A stretch of 64,000 bases of DNA from G963664835 sp965220775 (lineage in GTDB: Bacteria; Chloroflexota; UBA6077; FW602-bin22; JBCLEL01). The stretch covers positions 496,001 through 560,000 of the forward strand of contig OZ244845.1 in the NCBI GenBank assembly GCA_965220775.1. The letters are read 5' to 3'. Below, piece after piece: positions 28,213 through 36,153 of this stretch. How positions within the stretch are numbered: position 1 is the stretch's first letter; each line of letters opens with the position of its first letter. The translations under genes and the position numbers were made by a program. The notes under the pieces were generated by a model that saw only the letters and a program-made list of their open reading frames with translations, made no database searches and was not told the origin of the DNA.

Positions 28213-29193
28213 GTGAACTTCTGCTTCGCGGGCTACGGAAGTATCGCCGACGTTCATGCCCAAACCCTGAAGGACGAGGGAGATGTAGTCTTCCACACAG
28301 TCGTCGGCCGGCTGGCCGACTCCGCCGCCGAGTTCGCCGAGAAGTATGGCTTTATTCGTCACATGACCGACTACGACGCGGCTATCGCCAATCCCGACAT
28401 CGACGTGGTAGTGATCACAACTCCCAGCGAGATGCACTACGAACAAACAACGAAGGCGCTCAAGGCCGGCAAGCACGTTCTATGTGAGATACCTCTAGCG
28501 ATGAACTTCGCCGAATGCCAGGAGCTGACTCAAATGGCCTATCAGGCCGGCAAGTCACTGATGGTGGCCCACACCATGCGCTTCTACCGGCCGTTCGTGA
28601 TCGTCAAGCAGATGGTAGAACGCGGCGAGCTGCACATCCATCACATTGTCTCCCGCTGGTTCTTTTGGCGGCGCGAGAATGTGAACTGGCGCGGCCGCAC
28701 GCGGAGCTGGATTGACAATCTGCTCTGGCACCACGCTTGCCACTTCACCGACTTGTCCATGTGGATACTCGACTCGCCGGTGGTCAATGCCAAGGGGATC
28801 GTCGCTTATCCCAGTCCGGGGCTTGGAATTCCGATGGACCTGAACTTGTCGTTCCGTACTCAACAGGACCAGATTGCGGACATCGGCATGTCATATAACT
28901 GCCATCAGGCGCTTTTCGACACGATGTTCATCGGCGAGGAGGACAGCTTGCTGGTCGACTACTGGGCGTGCCGGCTGACGGGCAAGGACGGCGTGTTATA
29001 TGACCGCGAGGAAACCGACGATTGGCTATGGCAGGCGAACCGCGACCAGAACCTCGAGTTCCTGGCGGCTTTGCGGGAAGGGCGCCCGCCGGCGAGCAGC
29101 GCGTTGGATATCCTGCCGGCGATGGCGGTCCTGCAGGTGGTCCAAGAGCAGTTCGAGGCGGAACGGCCGGCCGGCCGGATGCATTCGCTGTAG
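28213..29193 (+). CDS. Gfo/Idh/MocA family oxidoreductase
   Basis: 326 residues. NFCFAGYGSIADVHAQTL is the nucleotide fold. HVLCEIPLAMNF replaces the common EKP with EIP. The catalytic-domain segment WHHACHFTDLSMWIL contains a His pair. The 3' end reads AGRMHSL and stops. Its last 20 bases before the final codon change are repeated exactly at 34697-34716, where the frame reads on as AGRMHSLKGFEGAEIALR. The present C-terminus therefore seems to result from insertion of the cassette that follows. Confidence 0.92.
   Translation: MNFCFAGYGSIADVHAQTLKDEGDVVFHTVVGRLADSAAEFAEKYGFIRHMTDYDAAIANPDIDVVVITTPSEMHYEQTTKALKAGKHVLCEIPLAMNFAECQELTQMAYQAGKSLMVAHTMRFYRPFVIVKQMVERGELHIHHIVSRWFFWRRENVNWRGRTRSWIDNLLWHHACHFTDLSMWILDSPVVNAKGIVAYPSPGLGIPMDLNLSFRTQQDQIADIGMSYNCHQALFDTMFIGEEDSLLVDYWACRLTGKDGVLYDREETDDWLWQANRDQNLEFLAALREGRPPASSALDILPAMAVLQVVQEQFEAERPAGRMHSL
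29170..29189 (+). repeat. Left copy of 20-bp direct repeat flanking the four-gene cassette
   Basis: GCCGGCCGGATGCATTCGCT, inside the 3' end of the Gfo/Idh gene. An identical copy lies at 34697-34716, just past the last gene of the cassette, 5.5 kb away. Confidence 0.85.
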
Positions 29194-29471
29194 GGGAGCG
29201 CGGACATACACCAGATGCCCAGCGATGAGACGATCCTGGGAGGTTGGCTTATTAGAAACCGATTGTCAACCAGGATCACGCGGCGTGGTCCGCGCACTGA
29301 ACCCATTCGTTGCCGGCGCGGCCCCGTGTGCCGATACTCGCTAGGCGGCCATGCTTGAGGCCACGGCCACTCGGGCGCGCGGAGGATGCTCTGTCCCAGT
29401 AGGCCGTGTTCCTTGGGCGGAACTATCCTATTGCTAGTGCCACGCGCCTTCCTTGGAAGAAGGGAACCATC

Positions 29472-29477
29472 TATAAT
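29472..29477 (+). promoter_or_regulatory. Consensus -10 (TATAAT) of the four-gene operon
   Basis: A perfect TATAAT 19 bases before the first start codon, with GGGAG at 29486-29490. Transcription would begin almost at the ribosome site. No clear -35 is present. The rest of the 300-base gap from 29194 shows no gene or known RNA. The promoter lies inside the flanked cassette, so the operon carries its own expression signals. Confidence 0.5.
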
Positions 29478-29496
29478 CGCCTCCAGGGAGTAAGGG

Positions 29497-30297
29497 ATGG
29501 ACAGTTTTGAACGAGCCTTCTGCGATACCGAAAGGGCTGCTGACTCAACGCTGAAGTCGGCTACGGACGTAGCAAAGCTGGCCAAACAGCTACAGAAGGC
29601 CGCCAAAGGCGGGAACATTACCGCAATCAAGAAGACGCAGGGCAAACTTGATGCCGCGCTGAGGGACCTGGACCAGGTAGTGACCAACGCCGTCAGATCC
29701 TGGCCGTTCCAAGACGAAGAAGAGGAACAGTACCTCGAGGGTGGCTACACTGCGGAGTTGCGCCGTGCCGCCTCGGAACGGGGTTTGGAAATCCACGAGC
29801 GGGACGGACGGCTAATCTCTCATCCTTCCATCGTGCGAATTCTCCCAGGTGACCGGGCGGTTAGAATCGACAGGAAGAAGATTGCTACCATCAGGCCTTC
29901 CCACTTGGCCGGTATCCTGATCGAGAACCAGATGAAACCCAGTCGATACCGGGCCGAACCTTTTCTTCAGGCCCTTCATGGCGTGTACTTGGAACTTGTG
30001 AGGGAAGAATCTCCTGACCGTCTGATGAAGAGCGGCCCCGGGCGCGTCGTGACCCTGAACAGAATCTACAAGCTATTTACTTCGCTGCCCGGCAGCAGTC
30101 GGGGTTATACACCGACGGACTTCGCTCGGGATCTCTACTTGTTGGACACAAGCGGTTTGACGACGTTGAAGTCCGGCGTGACTGTGTCCTTCCCCGCGTC
30201 CACAGGCACTCGTAGTGCCAAGGGACTATTCACCTTTATTGGGCCGGACGGTCGGGACGTCCAGTACTACGGAGTTCGGTTTACTGACGGGGACTAA
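29497..30297 (+). CDS. Cassette gene 1: unknown protein with N-terminal coiled coil
   Basis: 266 residues. The first 70 are charged and helical with heptad character (KLAKQLQKAAKGGNITAIKK). The rest is mixed alpha/beta, with RAVRIDRKKIATIRPSHLAG and a C-terminal beta-rich part ending GRDVQYYGVRFTDGD. No membrane segment and no catalytic motif that I recognise. The stop overlaps the next start (TAATG at 30295-30299), so translation of genes 1 and 2 is coupled. By position it may be the sensor or DNA/protein-binding component. Function unknown. Confidence 0.8.
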   Translation: MDSFERAFCDTERAADSTLKSATDVAKLAKQLQKAAKGGNITAIKKTQGKLDAALRDLDQVVTNAVRSWPFQDEEEEQYLEGGYTAELRRAASERGLEIHERDGRLISHPSIVRILPGDRAVRIDRKKIATIRPSHLAGILIENQMKPSRYRAEPFLQALHGVYLELVREESPDRLMKSGPGRVVTLNRIYKLFTSLPGSSRGYTPTDFARDLYLLDTSGLTTLKSGVTVSFPASTGTRSAKGLFTFIGPDGRDVQYYGVRFTDGD

Positions 30298-31256
30298 TGC
30301 CGAACAAAATCTCACTCGATGAATGGCTGCAGGTTATCAACACAGAGTATCTGTCGACGTTCGTGCGCGACGGCGGCGCGTCCATCAAGTTGGCAGTGGC
30401 GCGGGAGGAGTTGAGGGCAGATCTTTGCAAGAGAATGAAGGCCTGCTGCCGGGACTTGGACTATCTCTTTGTCCAGTTGGACGCGAAGACGTTGCGAGCC
30501 CATATGCCTCAGGACTTCTTCTTCAGATTCGCCAGCCAAGTCGATTGGCGGCTCCTGGCCCGCCGCATGATTCTGCGGCTAGCCGCCGAGCAGGTCTACC
30601 AGATTAGTGGAATAGACCCTGGACGGGACGACAACATCTTCGACGCCATCGCCAAAGCCAACGGTCTCGAATCGCAGTTCGTGCTCGGAGACATGAGGCT
30701 GAGAATACAGAACAACGTCTTCAGGAACACGAAGATGGCCAAGGATTTCCGGGTGTGCATGTCCTGGCTTTGCCGGCTTGAAGACACTCGCGGGGAGTAC
30801 ACCGGTAGGCCACTCTTGGACTGGCTGACCGGTGTGAACACACGGATTAGCGGCGTGCGAGATTTCTCCATCTACACCGGCATCAACCGCGCCACGGCCA
30901 GATATTTCATCGAATCAGCCCTCTATTGGATCCGGCACGTGGGATACGCCGGAACGGTGATACTGTTCGACAATTCCCGCGTCACCGTGGCTCGCAACCC
31001 TAAAGACGGCCTCCGATACTACACCAGAGCGATGGCGATGGAGCACTATGAGCTGCTGCGGGAGTTCATAGACGGCTTGGACCGGCTGACCGGCACGCTG
31101 CTGGTAGTCGTAACCAGCCACGATTTCCTCGACGACAGCAGCGACAGGAGGTCTCGTGGCTACGGAATCTATCAGGCCCTGCGCACCAGGGTAATGGACG
31201 ATGTCCGCGACCGGAATTTGGTCAATCCCGTCGCATCTCTGGTGCGGCTATCGTAA
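30297..31256 (+). CDS. Cassette gene 2: ATPase-like protein lacking Walker A (BrxD/DUF2791-related)
   Basis: 319 residues. It shares the organisation of the following ATPase gene but with degenerate nucleotide motifs. Where a P-loop is expected there is DGGASIKLAVA (about 25-35), and the Walker B position reads GTVILFDNSR (about 219-228) instead of LLDE. RYFIESALYWIRHVGYAGTV aligns in pattern with the pre-Walker B helix of gene 3. I infer a pseudo-ATPase partner forming a hetero-oligomer with gene 3. TAATG overlap with gene 1; 14 nt gap to gene 3. Confidence 0.8.
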   Translation: MPNKISLDEWLQVINTEYLSTFVRDGGASIKLAVAREELRADLCKRMKACCRDLDYLFVQLDAKTLRAHMPQDFFFRFASQVDWRLLARRMILRLAAEQVYQISGIDPGRDDNIFDAIAKANGLESQFVLGDMRLRIQNNVFRNTKMAKDFRVCMSWLCRLEDTRGEYTGRPLLDWLTGVNTRISGVRDFSIYTGINRATARYFIESALYWIRHVGYAGTVILFDNSRVTVARNPKDGLRYYTRAMAMEHYELLREFIDGLDRLTGTLLVVVTSHDFLDDSSDRRSRGYGIYQALRTRVMDDVRDRNLVNPVASLVRLS

Positions 31257-31270
31257 GGAGAGGTCGAGCC

Positions 31271-32539
31271 GTGGCAGCTCACGCTGAGGAAAATCACACA
31301 CTCACCTACCGACGGGCGCTAGAGGCCCTCCGCAACGGCGTGCCTAACAGTGAGGCCGTGAAGATACTGGGCTGCAACCAGCCGAAGGCCGAAAGTAAGT
31401 TCGAAGAAATGCTGACCAAGGCCACTGACAAGGACAACTCGCCGCCCAGCGCTCTGGGAATGCTGGTCTCCGGCGATTTCGGCTCCGGCAAGTCTCACCT
31501 GCTTACCCATCTGGAACACCAGGCACTCTCCCGAGGTTTCGTTTGCAGCAAGGTGGCCATCAGCAAGGAAACGCCCCTTTACGACTTGGGCAAGGTGTTT
31601 AAATCTGCGGTCGACAATGGCCGGATGCCTGACCGTAGCGGGCGATTGATCGAAGAACTGGGACAGGCGCTGAAGCCGGATTCAGAGGAGTATGCCGCCT
31701 TCTTCCGTTGGGCAAACGATACCGAATCGAGCCGGCTCAGCCAGATGTTGCCGGCCAGCCTGCTTGTCCACGAACGCTCGAACGACCTCGAGTTGAACAG
31801 CGAGATCGAGTACTTCTGGTCGGGAGACAGAATCAGGGTTTCCCGAATCAAGGATGGGCTCCGTCTGATAGGGCGGAAACAAGACACCTCCTTCCGCGCA
31901 CCCAAGGCCGCCGAATTGCCGCGGCAACGGCTGCGTTTCGTCATAGAGCTGATCAAAGCCGCAGGCTACAAGGGCTGGGTAGTGTTGCTGGACGAGATAG
32001 AATTGGTGGGTTCGTATTCTCTCCTGCAGCGGGGCAGGTCTTACGCCGAGTTGGCCCGCTGGCTCGGACATGCCTCCGGCGAATCGTATCCCGGGCTGGT
32101 GGTCGTCGGCACTGTCACCGAGGACTTCGCTTCTGCCATCATCAGCCCGGATGGCGAAAAGAAGGATCGCGACTATGTGGCCCCAAAGTTGGCGGCTCGC
32201 TATGGAGACCGTGTGGGCCGCGCCGAAACCGGCATGCGCCTGCTCGAACGAGAATGCACGCCGTTGAATCTACCAACCGACATCGAAGTTCGGGAGACGG
32301 TGGATAAGTTGCGAGAAATCTACAGCAAAGCTTATGGCTGGAATGCTCCGCCGCTGCAGCGGGAGACTCGCGGCGCCGGATATCAGAACCGAATGCGCTA
32401 CAAAGTCCGCGCTTCCATCAACGAATGGGACTTGCTGCGACTCTATCCGGACTCTCGCCCGGAAACGGAGGGCGACGAGTTCCACCACTCGTATGAAGAG
32501 AACGTTGATCTGGAACGGGAATCCAAAGACGATGCCTGA
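31271..32539 (+). CDS. Cassette gene 3: BrxD/DUF2791-family P-loop ATPase
   Basis: 422 residues from GTG, with AAGGAG ten bases upstream. LEALRNGVPNSEAVKILGC precedes Walker A SGDFGSGKSHLLTHLE (about 67-82); Walker B is WVVLLDEIELV (about 236-246). VVVGTVTEDFASAII fits a sensor strand. This is the pattern of the BREX ATP-binding domain family (BrxC/BrxD, DUF2791), which also occurs outside BREX next to helicases in defence operons. Here it precedes an SNF2 helicase. The motifs are seen and the family assignment rests on recognition; a defence role is inference. Confidence 0.85.
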   Translation: MAAHAEENHTLTYRRALEALRNGVPNSEAVKILGCNQPKAESKFEEMLTKATDKDNSPPSALGMLVSGDFGSGKSHLLTHLEHQALSRGFVCSKVAISKETPLYDLGKVFKSAVDNGRMPDRSGRLIEELGQALKPDSEEYAAFFRWANDTESSRLSQMLPASLLVHERSNDLELNSEIEYFWSGDRIRVSRIKDGLRLIGRKQDTSFRAPKAAELPRQRLRFVIELIKAAGYKGWVVLLDEIELVGSYSLLQRGRSYAELARWLGHASGESYPGLVVVGTVTEDFASAIISPDGEKKDRDYVAPKLAARYGDRVGRAETGMRLLERECTPLNLPTDIEVRETVDKLREIYSKAYGWNAPPLQRETRGAGYQNRMRYKVRASINEWDLLRLYPDSRPETEGDEFHHSYEENVDLERESKDDA

Positions 32540-32578
32540 TGGCAGTCGGATATTCCTTCTACATGAGGGTATACTGAA

Positions 32579-34690
32579 TTGCCGGTCCCTTTCGACGACC
32601 TGAGCGCGGAGAGTACCCACTCCGGCGCGATAGCTTGGTTGCGGTTCCTCGACGAGGAAGACGGCGAAGGCGTCCGTGCGGCGCTGTTTCAGACGTCGGA
32701 CCAAGGTGAGCCCCTGGATTTCTGCGTCAGCCGTATAGACAGGCGCCAGTCCCTCGGGCAAACGGGGACCGCCAGGCCAGGTGCCCTGTCGTCTCTCGCC
32801 AAATCGCTGTTTCAGGCCGCCACTTCATCTCCGATACTGATACTCGGACTGGCCGATGAAGTACCGCCAAGTGCGTTCACCGATGACATACGGTTACGGA
32901 TACCCTTCTGCCGCATCAAAACAGCCGGGGCGCTGACTCATGCAGGATTTGAATACGGCGGCCCGTATAACGAACACTTCGAATTACTTTGGGCCACGCA
33001 ACATCCCCATGTAGGATTCGGCGCATGTCGGCTTCTTGACGAGATTCTCGAACGGAACGATCCATTCGAGCCTTTCGAGCGGGCCGCTGAGGGCCTGGCT
33101 GAAGCGTTCGGCGACGGGCGGGTCCAGGCCATGGCCGCCATTCCAGGGCTGGTGACCGTGGTCAGTCTATCTTCACTGCCTGAGCGCCCAGAATATGCAG
33201 TCAACCGATCTTCGGCGACCCACGAACCCGTCCGCGAGCCCAATCCAGTTCCGCAGTCCAGCTTGACATTGGCCGAGCGGCTGTGGGCGATACTCGCTTC
33301 TCCTCGGGAAAACGCTCAGGTTACCCAACTGGAATGGCCTGGGGAGCTGATGCCCTTCCAGCAAGATGGTGTCCGGGCGTTGCTGAACAACCATCAACTG
33401 CTGCTGGCCGACGACATGGGTCTAGGCAAGACTCTCCAAGCCATCGCCGCATTGCGGATTCTCCGGGCGCGTCGGGAGATCAAGTCGTGCTTGGTGGCCG
33501 CGCCGGCCAGTCTGTTAGACCAGTGGCGGCGTGAAATCAACAAATGGGCCCCGGAACTCTCTGCCATCATCATACGGGGCTCGGCAACTGACCGAATGTG
33601 GCAATGGGAAGCCCAGACGGACATGACCCTAGTCAGTTACGATACTCTGCGCTCAGACTTCGGCGACAACGTCCACAGCGCTGTGCGTCGGAAAACGTGG
33701 GATGTGGTAGTGGCCGACGAGGCTCAACGGATCAAGAACCGCAACGATACTAGCGACGCGCTGAAGGGGGTGCAAAGAACGCGTTCGTGGGCGCTGACAG
33801 GCACACCCATCGAAAACCATGAAGAAGAGTTAGCCTCAATACTTGAGTTCGTCGACTACGACGGCTCCGAAGTGCCGAAGCGCTATCGGCCGGGCGTCGA
33901 ATTGCTAGCGCGACACCGCGAGTTGCAGCTCAGGCGCAAAAAGAGTGAAGTATTGGACGACCTTCCGCCGAAGCAGGTAACCAAGGTGACAATAGACCTA
34001 AACTCCAAGCAGCGCAACAGCTACGATAAGGCCGAGCGGGAGGGAGTCGTCTACCTAAAGTCTCTTGGCGCCGAAGTTGGTGTCCAGCACGTGCTCGAAC
34101 TCATAACTCGCCTGAAGCAGATCTGCAACGCCGATCCGAAGACAGGCGAGTCCAGCAAACTGGATGACATCAAGGATCGGTTGACGCAGTTGGGTGCCCA
34201 GGGGCACAAGGCGCTGGTGTTCTCTCAGTACACCACCGACACGGCCGGTGTAGCCGCTGCGGCAACACATCTGCAGGATTTCAATCCACTCACGATCACT
34301 GGCGATATACCCCCGCAGGAGCGGACCGAGATCATCGAACGTTTCAAGACCCAAACCCAGAACCAAGTATTGATAATATCTCTGCGGGCCGGCGGATTGG
34401 GCTTGAATTTGCAAGAGGCGTCCTACGTGTTCCACCTCGACCGTTGGTGGAACCCGGCCGTGGAACGCCAGGCTGAAGACCGAAGCCACCGCATCGGCCA
34501 GTTGGTCAAAGTCAACGTCATCAAGTATTCCTGTGCCGGAACCATTGAGGAACGCATCGACCAGATTCTGGCGCGAAAACAAGACCTGTTCGATCAGCTC
34601 ATCGACGATGTGTCGCTCGACCTGTCCACCGAAATGAGCCGTGAAGAACTGTTCGGCCTATTTGGCCTGGGGCTGGTACGGGAATCGTGA
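32579..34690 (+). CDS. Cassette gene 4: SNF2-family DEAD/DEAH-box helicase
   Basis: 703 residues from TTG at 32579, 39 nt after gene 3. The N-terminal 240 residues are not recognised. The helicase core follows: Q-motif-like LMPFQQDGVRALL, motif I LADDMGLGKTLQ (about 277-287), motif II DEAQ (380-383), motif III WALTGTP, and motifs V-VI RAGGLGLNLQEASYVFHLDR then QAEDRSHRIGQ. All key residues are present, so it should be an active dsDNA translocase. SNF2 helicases recur in defence systems (DISARM, Zorya), but none has this set of partners as far as I know. Confidence 0.93.
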   Translation: MPVPFDDLSAESTHSGAIAWLRFLDEEDGEGVRAALFQTSDQGEPLDFCVSRIDRRQSLGQTGTARPGALSSLAKSLFQAATSSPILILGLADEVPPSAFTDDIRLRIPFCRIKTAGALTHAGFEYGGPYNEHFELLWATQHPHVGFGACRLLDEILERNDPFEPFERAAEGLAEAFGDGRVQAMAAIPGLVTVVSLSSLPERPEYAVNRSSATHEPVREPNPVPQSSLTLAERLWAILASPRENAQVTQLEWPGELMPFQQDGVRALLNNHQLLLADDMGLGKTLQAIAALRILRARREIKSCLVAAPASLLDQWRREINKWAPELSAIIIRGSATDRMWQWEAQTDMTLVSYDTLRSDFGDNVHSAVRRKTWDVVVADEAQRIKNRNDTSDALKGVQRTRSWALTGTPIENHEEELASILEFVDYDGSEVPKRYRPGVELLARHRELQLRRKKSEVLDDLPPKQVTKVTIDLNSKQRNSYDKAEREGVVYLKSLGAEVGVQHVLELITRLKQICNADPKTGESSKLDDIKDRLTQLGAQGHKALVFSQYTTDTAGVAAAATHLQDFNPLTITGDIPPQERTEIIERFKTQTQNQVLIISLRAGGLGLNLQEASYVFHLDRWWNPAVERQAEDRSHRIGQLVKVNVIKYSCAGTIEERIDQILARKQDLFDQLIDDVSLDLSTEMSREELFGLFGLGLVRES

Positions 34691-34696
34691 AGGGGA

Positions 34697-34716
34697 GCCG
34701 GCCGGATGCATTCGCT
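34697..34716 (+). repeat. Right copy of 20-bp direct repeat flanking the four-gene cassette
   Basis: GCCGGCCGGATGCATTCGCT, identical to 29170-29189. Read in the Gfo/Idh frame, the sequence continues for about 25 more codons (LKGFEGAEIALR...) to a stop at about 34801. This looks like the displaced original 3' end of that gene. The motif AGGGGAG also sits next to both copies (29192-29198 and 34691-34697). Confidence 0.85.
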
Positions 34717-34749
34717 CAAGGGGTTCGAAGGCGCAGAGATTGCATTGCG

Positions 34750-34758
34750 TGCTAGAAT
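34750..34758 (+). promoter_or_regulatory. Extended -10 promoter element
   Basis: TGCTAGAAT (TGn plus TAGAAT) lies 65 bases before the cyclophilin-like gene, in the tail that follows the right direct repeat. It has the same form as elements at 19382 and 58640. Confidence 0.4.
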
Positions 34759-34823
34759 CCGGCTGTTTGGTCGCCTCTCGATGACAGGCAACGTCCCCCA
34801 ATAGTGATAGGAAGGAAGGTCGT

Positions 34824-35201
34824 ATGGCCAACAAGATGAGCATAGTCGCCGGTGGGGTTTCGGCCTTCGCCAGCATGAACGACAGCGCCACGGCGAACGC
34901 GATCTGGGAAGCTCTGCCGATTGAGGCTCGGGGCAACACCTGGGGCGAGGAGATCTATTTCTCAATTCCGGTCCGGCTGTCCGAGGAGAACGGCAAAGAG
35001 GTCGTGGAGCTGGGTGATATCGCTTATTGGCCGCCGGGTACGGCGTTTTGTATATTCTTTGGGCCCACCCCGGCCAGTCACGGCGACGAGATCCGGCCGG
35101 CTAGCGCGGTAAACGTTGTAGGCAAGATTGACGGCGATCCTAAAATCTTCCGCAACGTGGCCTCCGGCACTAAGGTTATACTCGAACAGGTCAAAGACTG
35201 A
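34824..35201 (+). CDS. Cyclophilin-like fold protein (DUF369 family)
   Basis: 125 residues. GEEIYFSIPVRLSEENGKEV, IAYWPPGTAFCIFFGPTPAS and NVVGKIDGDPKIFRN match the cyclophilin-like family once called DUF369 (TM1367-like). The family has the cyclophilin barrel but lacks the prolyl isomerase active-site residues; its role is unknown. GGAAGGAAGG upstream gives a good ribosome site. The next small gene follows 39 nt later on the same strand. Confidence 0.85.
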   Translation: MANKMSIVAGGVSAFASMNDSATANAIWEALPIEARGNTWGEEIYFSIPVRLSEENGKEVVELGDIAYWPPGTAFCIFFGPTPASHGDEIRPASAVNVVGKIDGDPKIFRNVASGTKVILEQVKD

Positions 35202-35240
35202 AGACGGCGCCAGAATTCTCTTAGGATAGGGTGATAGCAA

Positions 35241-35555
35241 GTGGACAACGTTCGCTTTGAACGCCAGTACCGGACCCAAAGTTCGGATGGCTTTAGGATT
35301 TACGATGGCGAGGAGAAGGTAGGTCGGCTCGATCTGCACTACACCGCGACGATAGTATGCGGTACTTTGGTGGTCGATCAGGGGCTAGCTGAGGACGACA
35401 TCCTGGACCTGACCGAACAGATCGACGATGAGCTAGTGATGTCGGCAAACGTACAGCGCGACGACTTCGTGGTGTCGGTGTTTCGGGGGCAGGAGGTAGG
35501 CACCTACAGCGACGAGTTTTTTGGCGACACCGATGGGGAAGAGGAAGCTCCTTAG
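35241..35555 (+). CDS. Small acidic hypothetical protein
   Basis: 104 residues from GTG at 35241, with AGGATAGGG upstream. The acidic C-terminus is SDEFFGDTDGEEEAP. Beta-rich N-terminal half (RIYDGEEKVGRLDLHYTATI); no membrane segment. It probably forms a two-gene transcript with the cyclophilin-like gene. Its last 4 bases overlap the 3' end of the convergent minus-strand gene. Family not recognised. Confidence 0.7.
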   Translation: MDNVRFERQYRTQSSDGFRIYDGEEKVGRLDLHYTATIVCGTLVVDQGLAEDDILDLTEQIDDELVMSANVQRDDFVVSVFRGQEVGTYSDEFFGDTDGEEEAP

Positions 35556-35965
35556 GCTCCTTCTGGCACAATCTGCATAGCAGTCCTGTACCGACCGGTC
35601 AGTGCGGGCAATCGCCGGCGGTGACGAATAAAGTCGGGCGGCAGTATCGTGAGATGCGCGACTGCCTCATCGCTCGCGTTGCGATGCTCCTCTAGAAGCT
35701 CGTCTTGCAGGAGCAGGTACCCCGCGTAGACCAATAGCTGATCGTCATCGATCTGAGGCGCCTCAAGTGCGGCTTGGGCCATCGCTCGCACAACCCTGAG
35801 GTCTGATTGACTGAGCGTATCGGCGATGAAGGCCTCCTGCCCGCATAGGATCGCTACCACGTCGCCCCGGTAGAAGATTGGTCTGCCCAAGTGCAGTGTA
35901 GGCGCAATAGAGTGGTAGCTGGTTCTATTCGATAATTCTTGACTCTCGATCATCGTTGTTGCCAT
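35552..35965 (-). CDS. Hypothetical protein with strong autoregulation-style promoter
   Basis: 137 residues, start ATG at 35965 with GGAG six bases upstream. The sequence is mainly helical: DLRVVRAMAQAALEAPQIDD and LLLQDELLEEHRNASDEAVA. No recognised domain. Directly upstream lie a TTGCAA-16-TACAAT promoter and a perfect 15-bp palindrome, so it is probably repressed by a dimeric regulator. Convergent with the acidic small protein. Confidence 0.7.
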   Translation of the reverse strand: MATTMIESQELSNRTSYHSIAPTLHLGRPIFYRGDVVAILCGQEAFIADTLSQSDLRVVRAMAQAALEAPQIDDDQLLVYAGYLLLQDELLEEHRNASDEAVAHLTILPPDFIRHRRRLPALTGRYRTAMQIVPEGA

Positions 35966-35983
35966 TTCTATCTCCGTGAACGT

Positions 35984-36025
35984 TAGTTCTTAGAACTATT
36001 GTACGATTTCAGTTAGGCATTGCAA
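35984..36025 (-). promoter_or_regulatory. Promoter plus palindromic operator
   Basis: Reading on the minus strand: -35 TTGCAA (36020-36025), 16-base spacer, -10 TACAAT (35998-36003), then the palindrome TAGTTCT-T-AGAACTA (35984-35998) overlapping the transcription start. This is a classic position for a repressor site. Confidence 0.55.
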
Positions 36026-36153
36026 CTCTAGGTGAGTTAAAGTCGCGTTAGAGATCTGCCTAGGTCGTGGCGAAGAAAGCCGGCCAATGCCCATCCGTAT
36101 CCCATAGGGCTAGAATCTGATTGGGCAAGCATATTTCGTGAAGGAGTGTATTG

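Noticed and set aside
29497..34690. Zorya or DISARM assignment of the helicase operon
   Set aside because: Zorya needs ZorA/ZorB membrane proteins, and DISARM needs a DUF1998 protein and usually a methylase and PLD protein. None is present; no gene here has membrane helices.
29170..34716. Composite transposon or prophage carrying the four-gene cassette
   Set aside because: No transposase, integrase, terminal inverted repeats or phage structural genes between the direct repeats; only the 20-bp repeat itself supports mobility.
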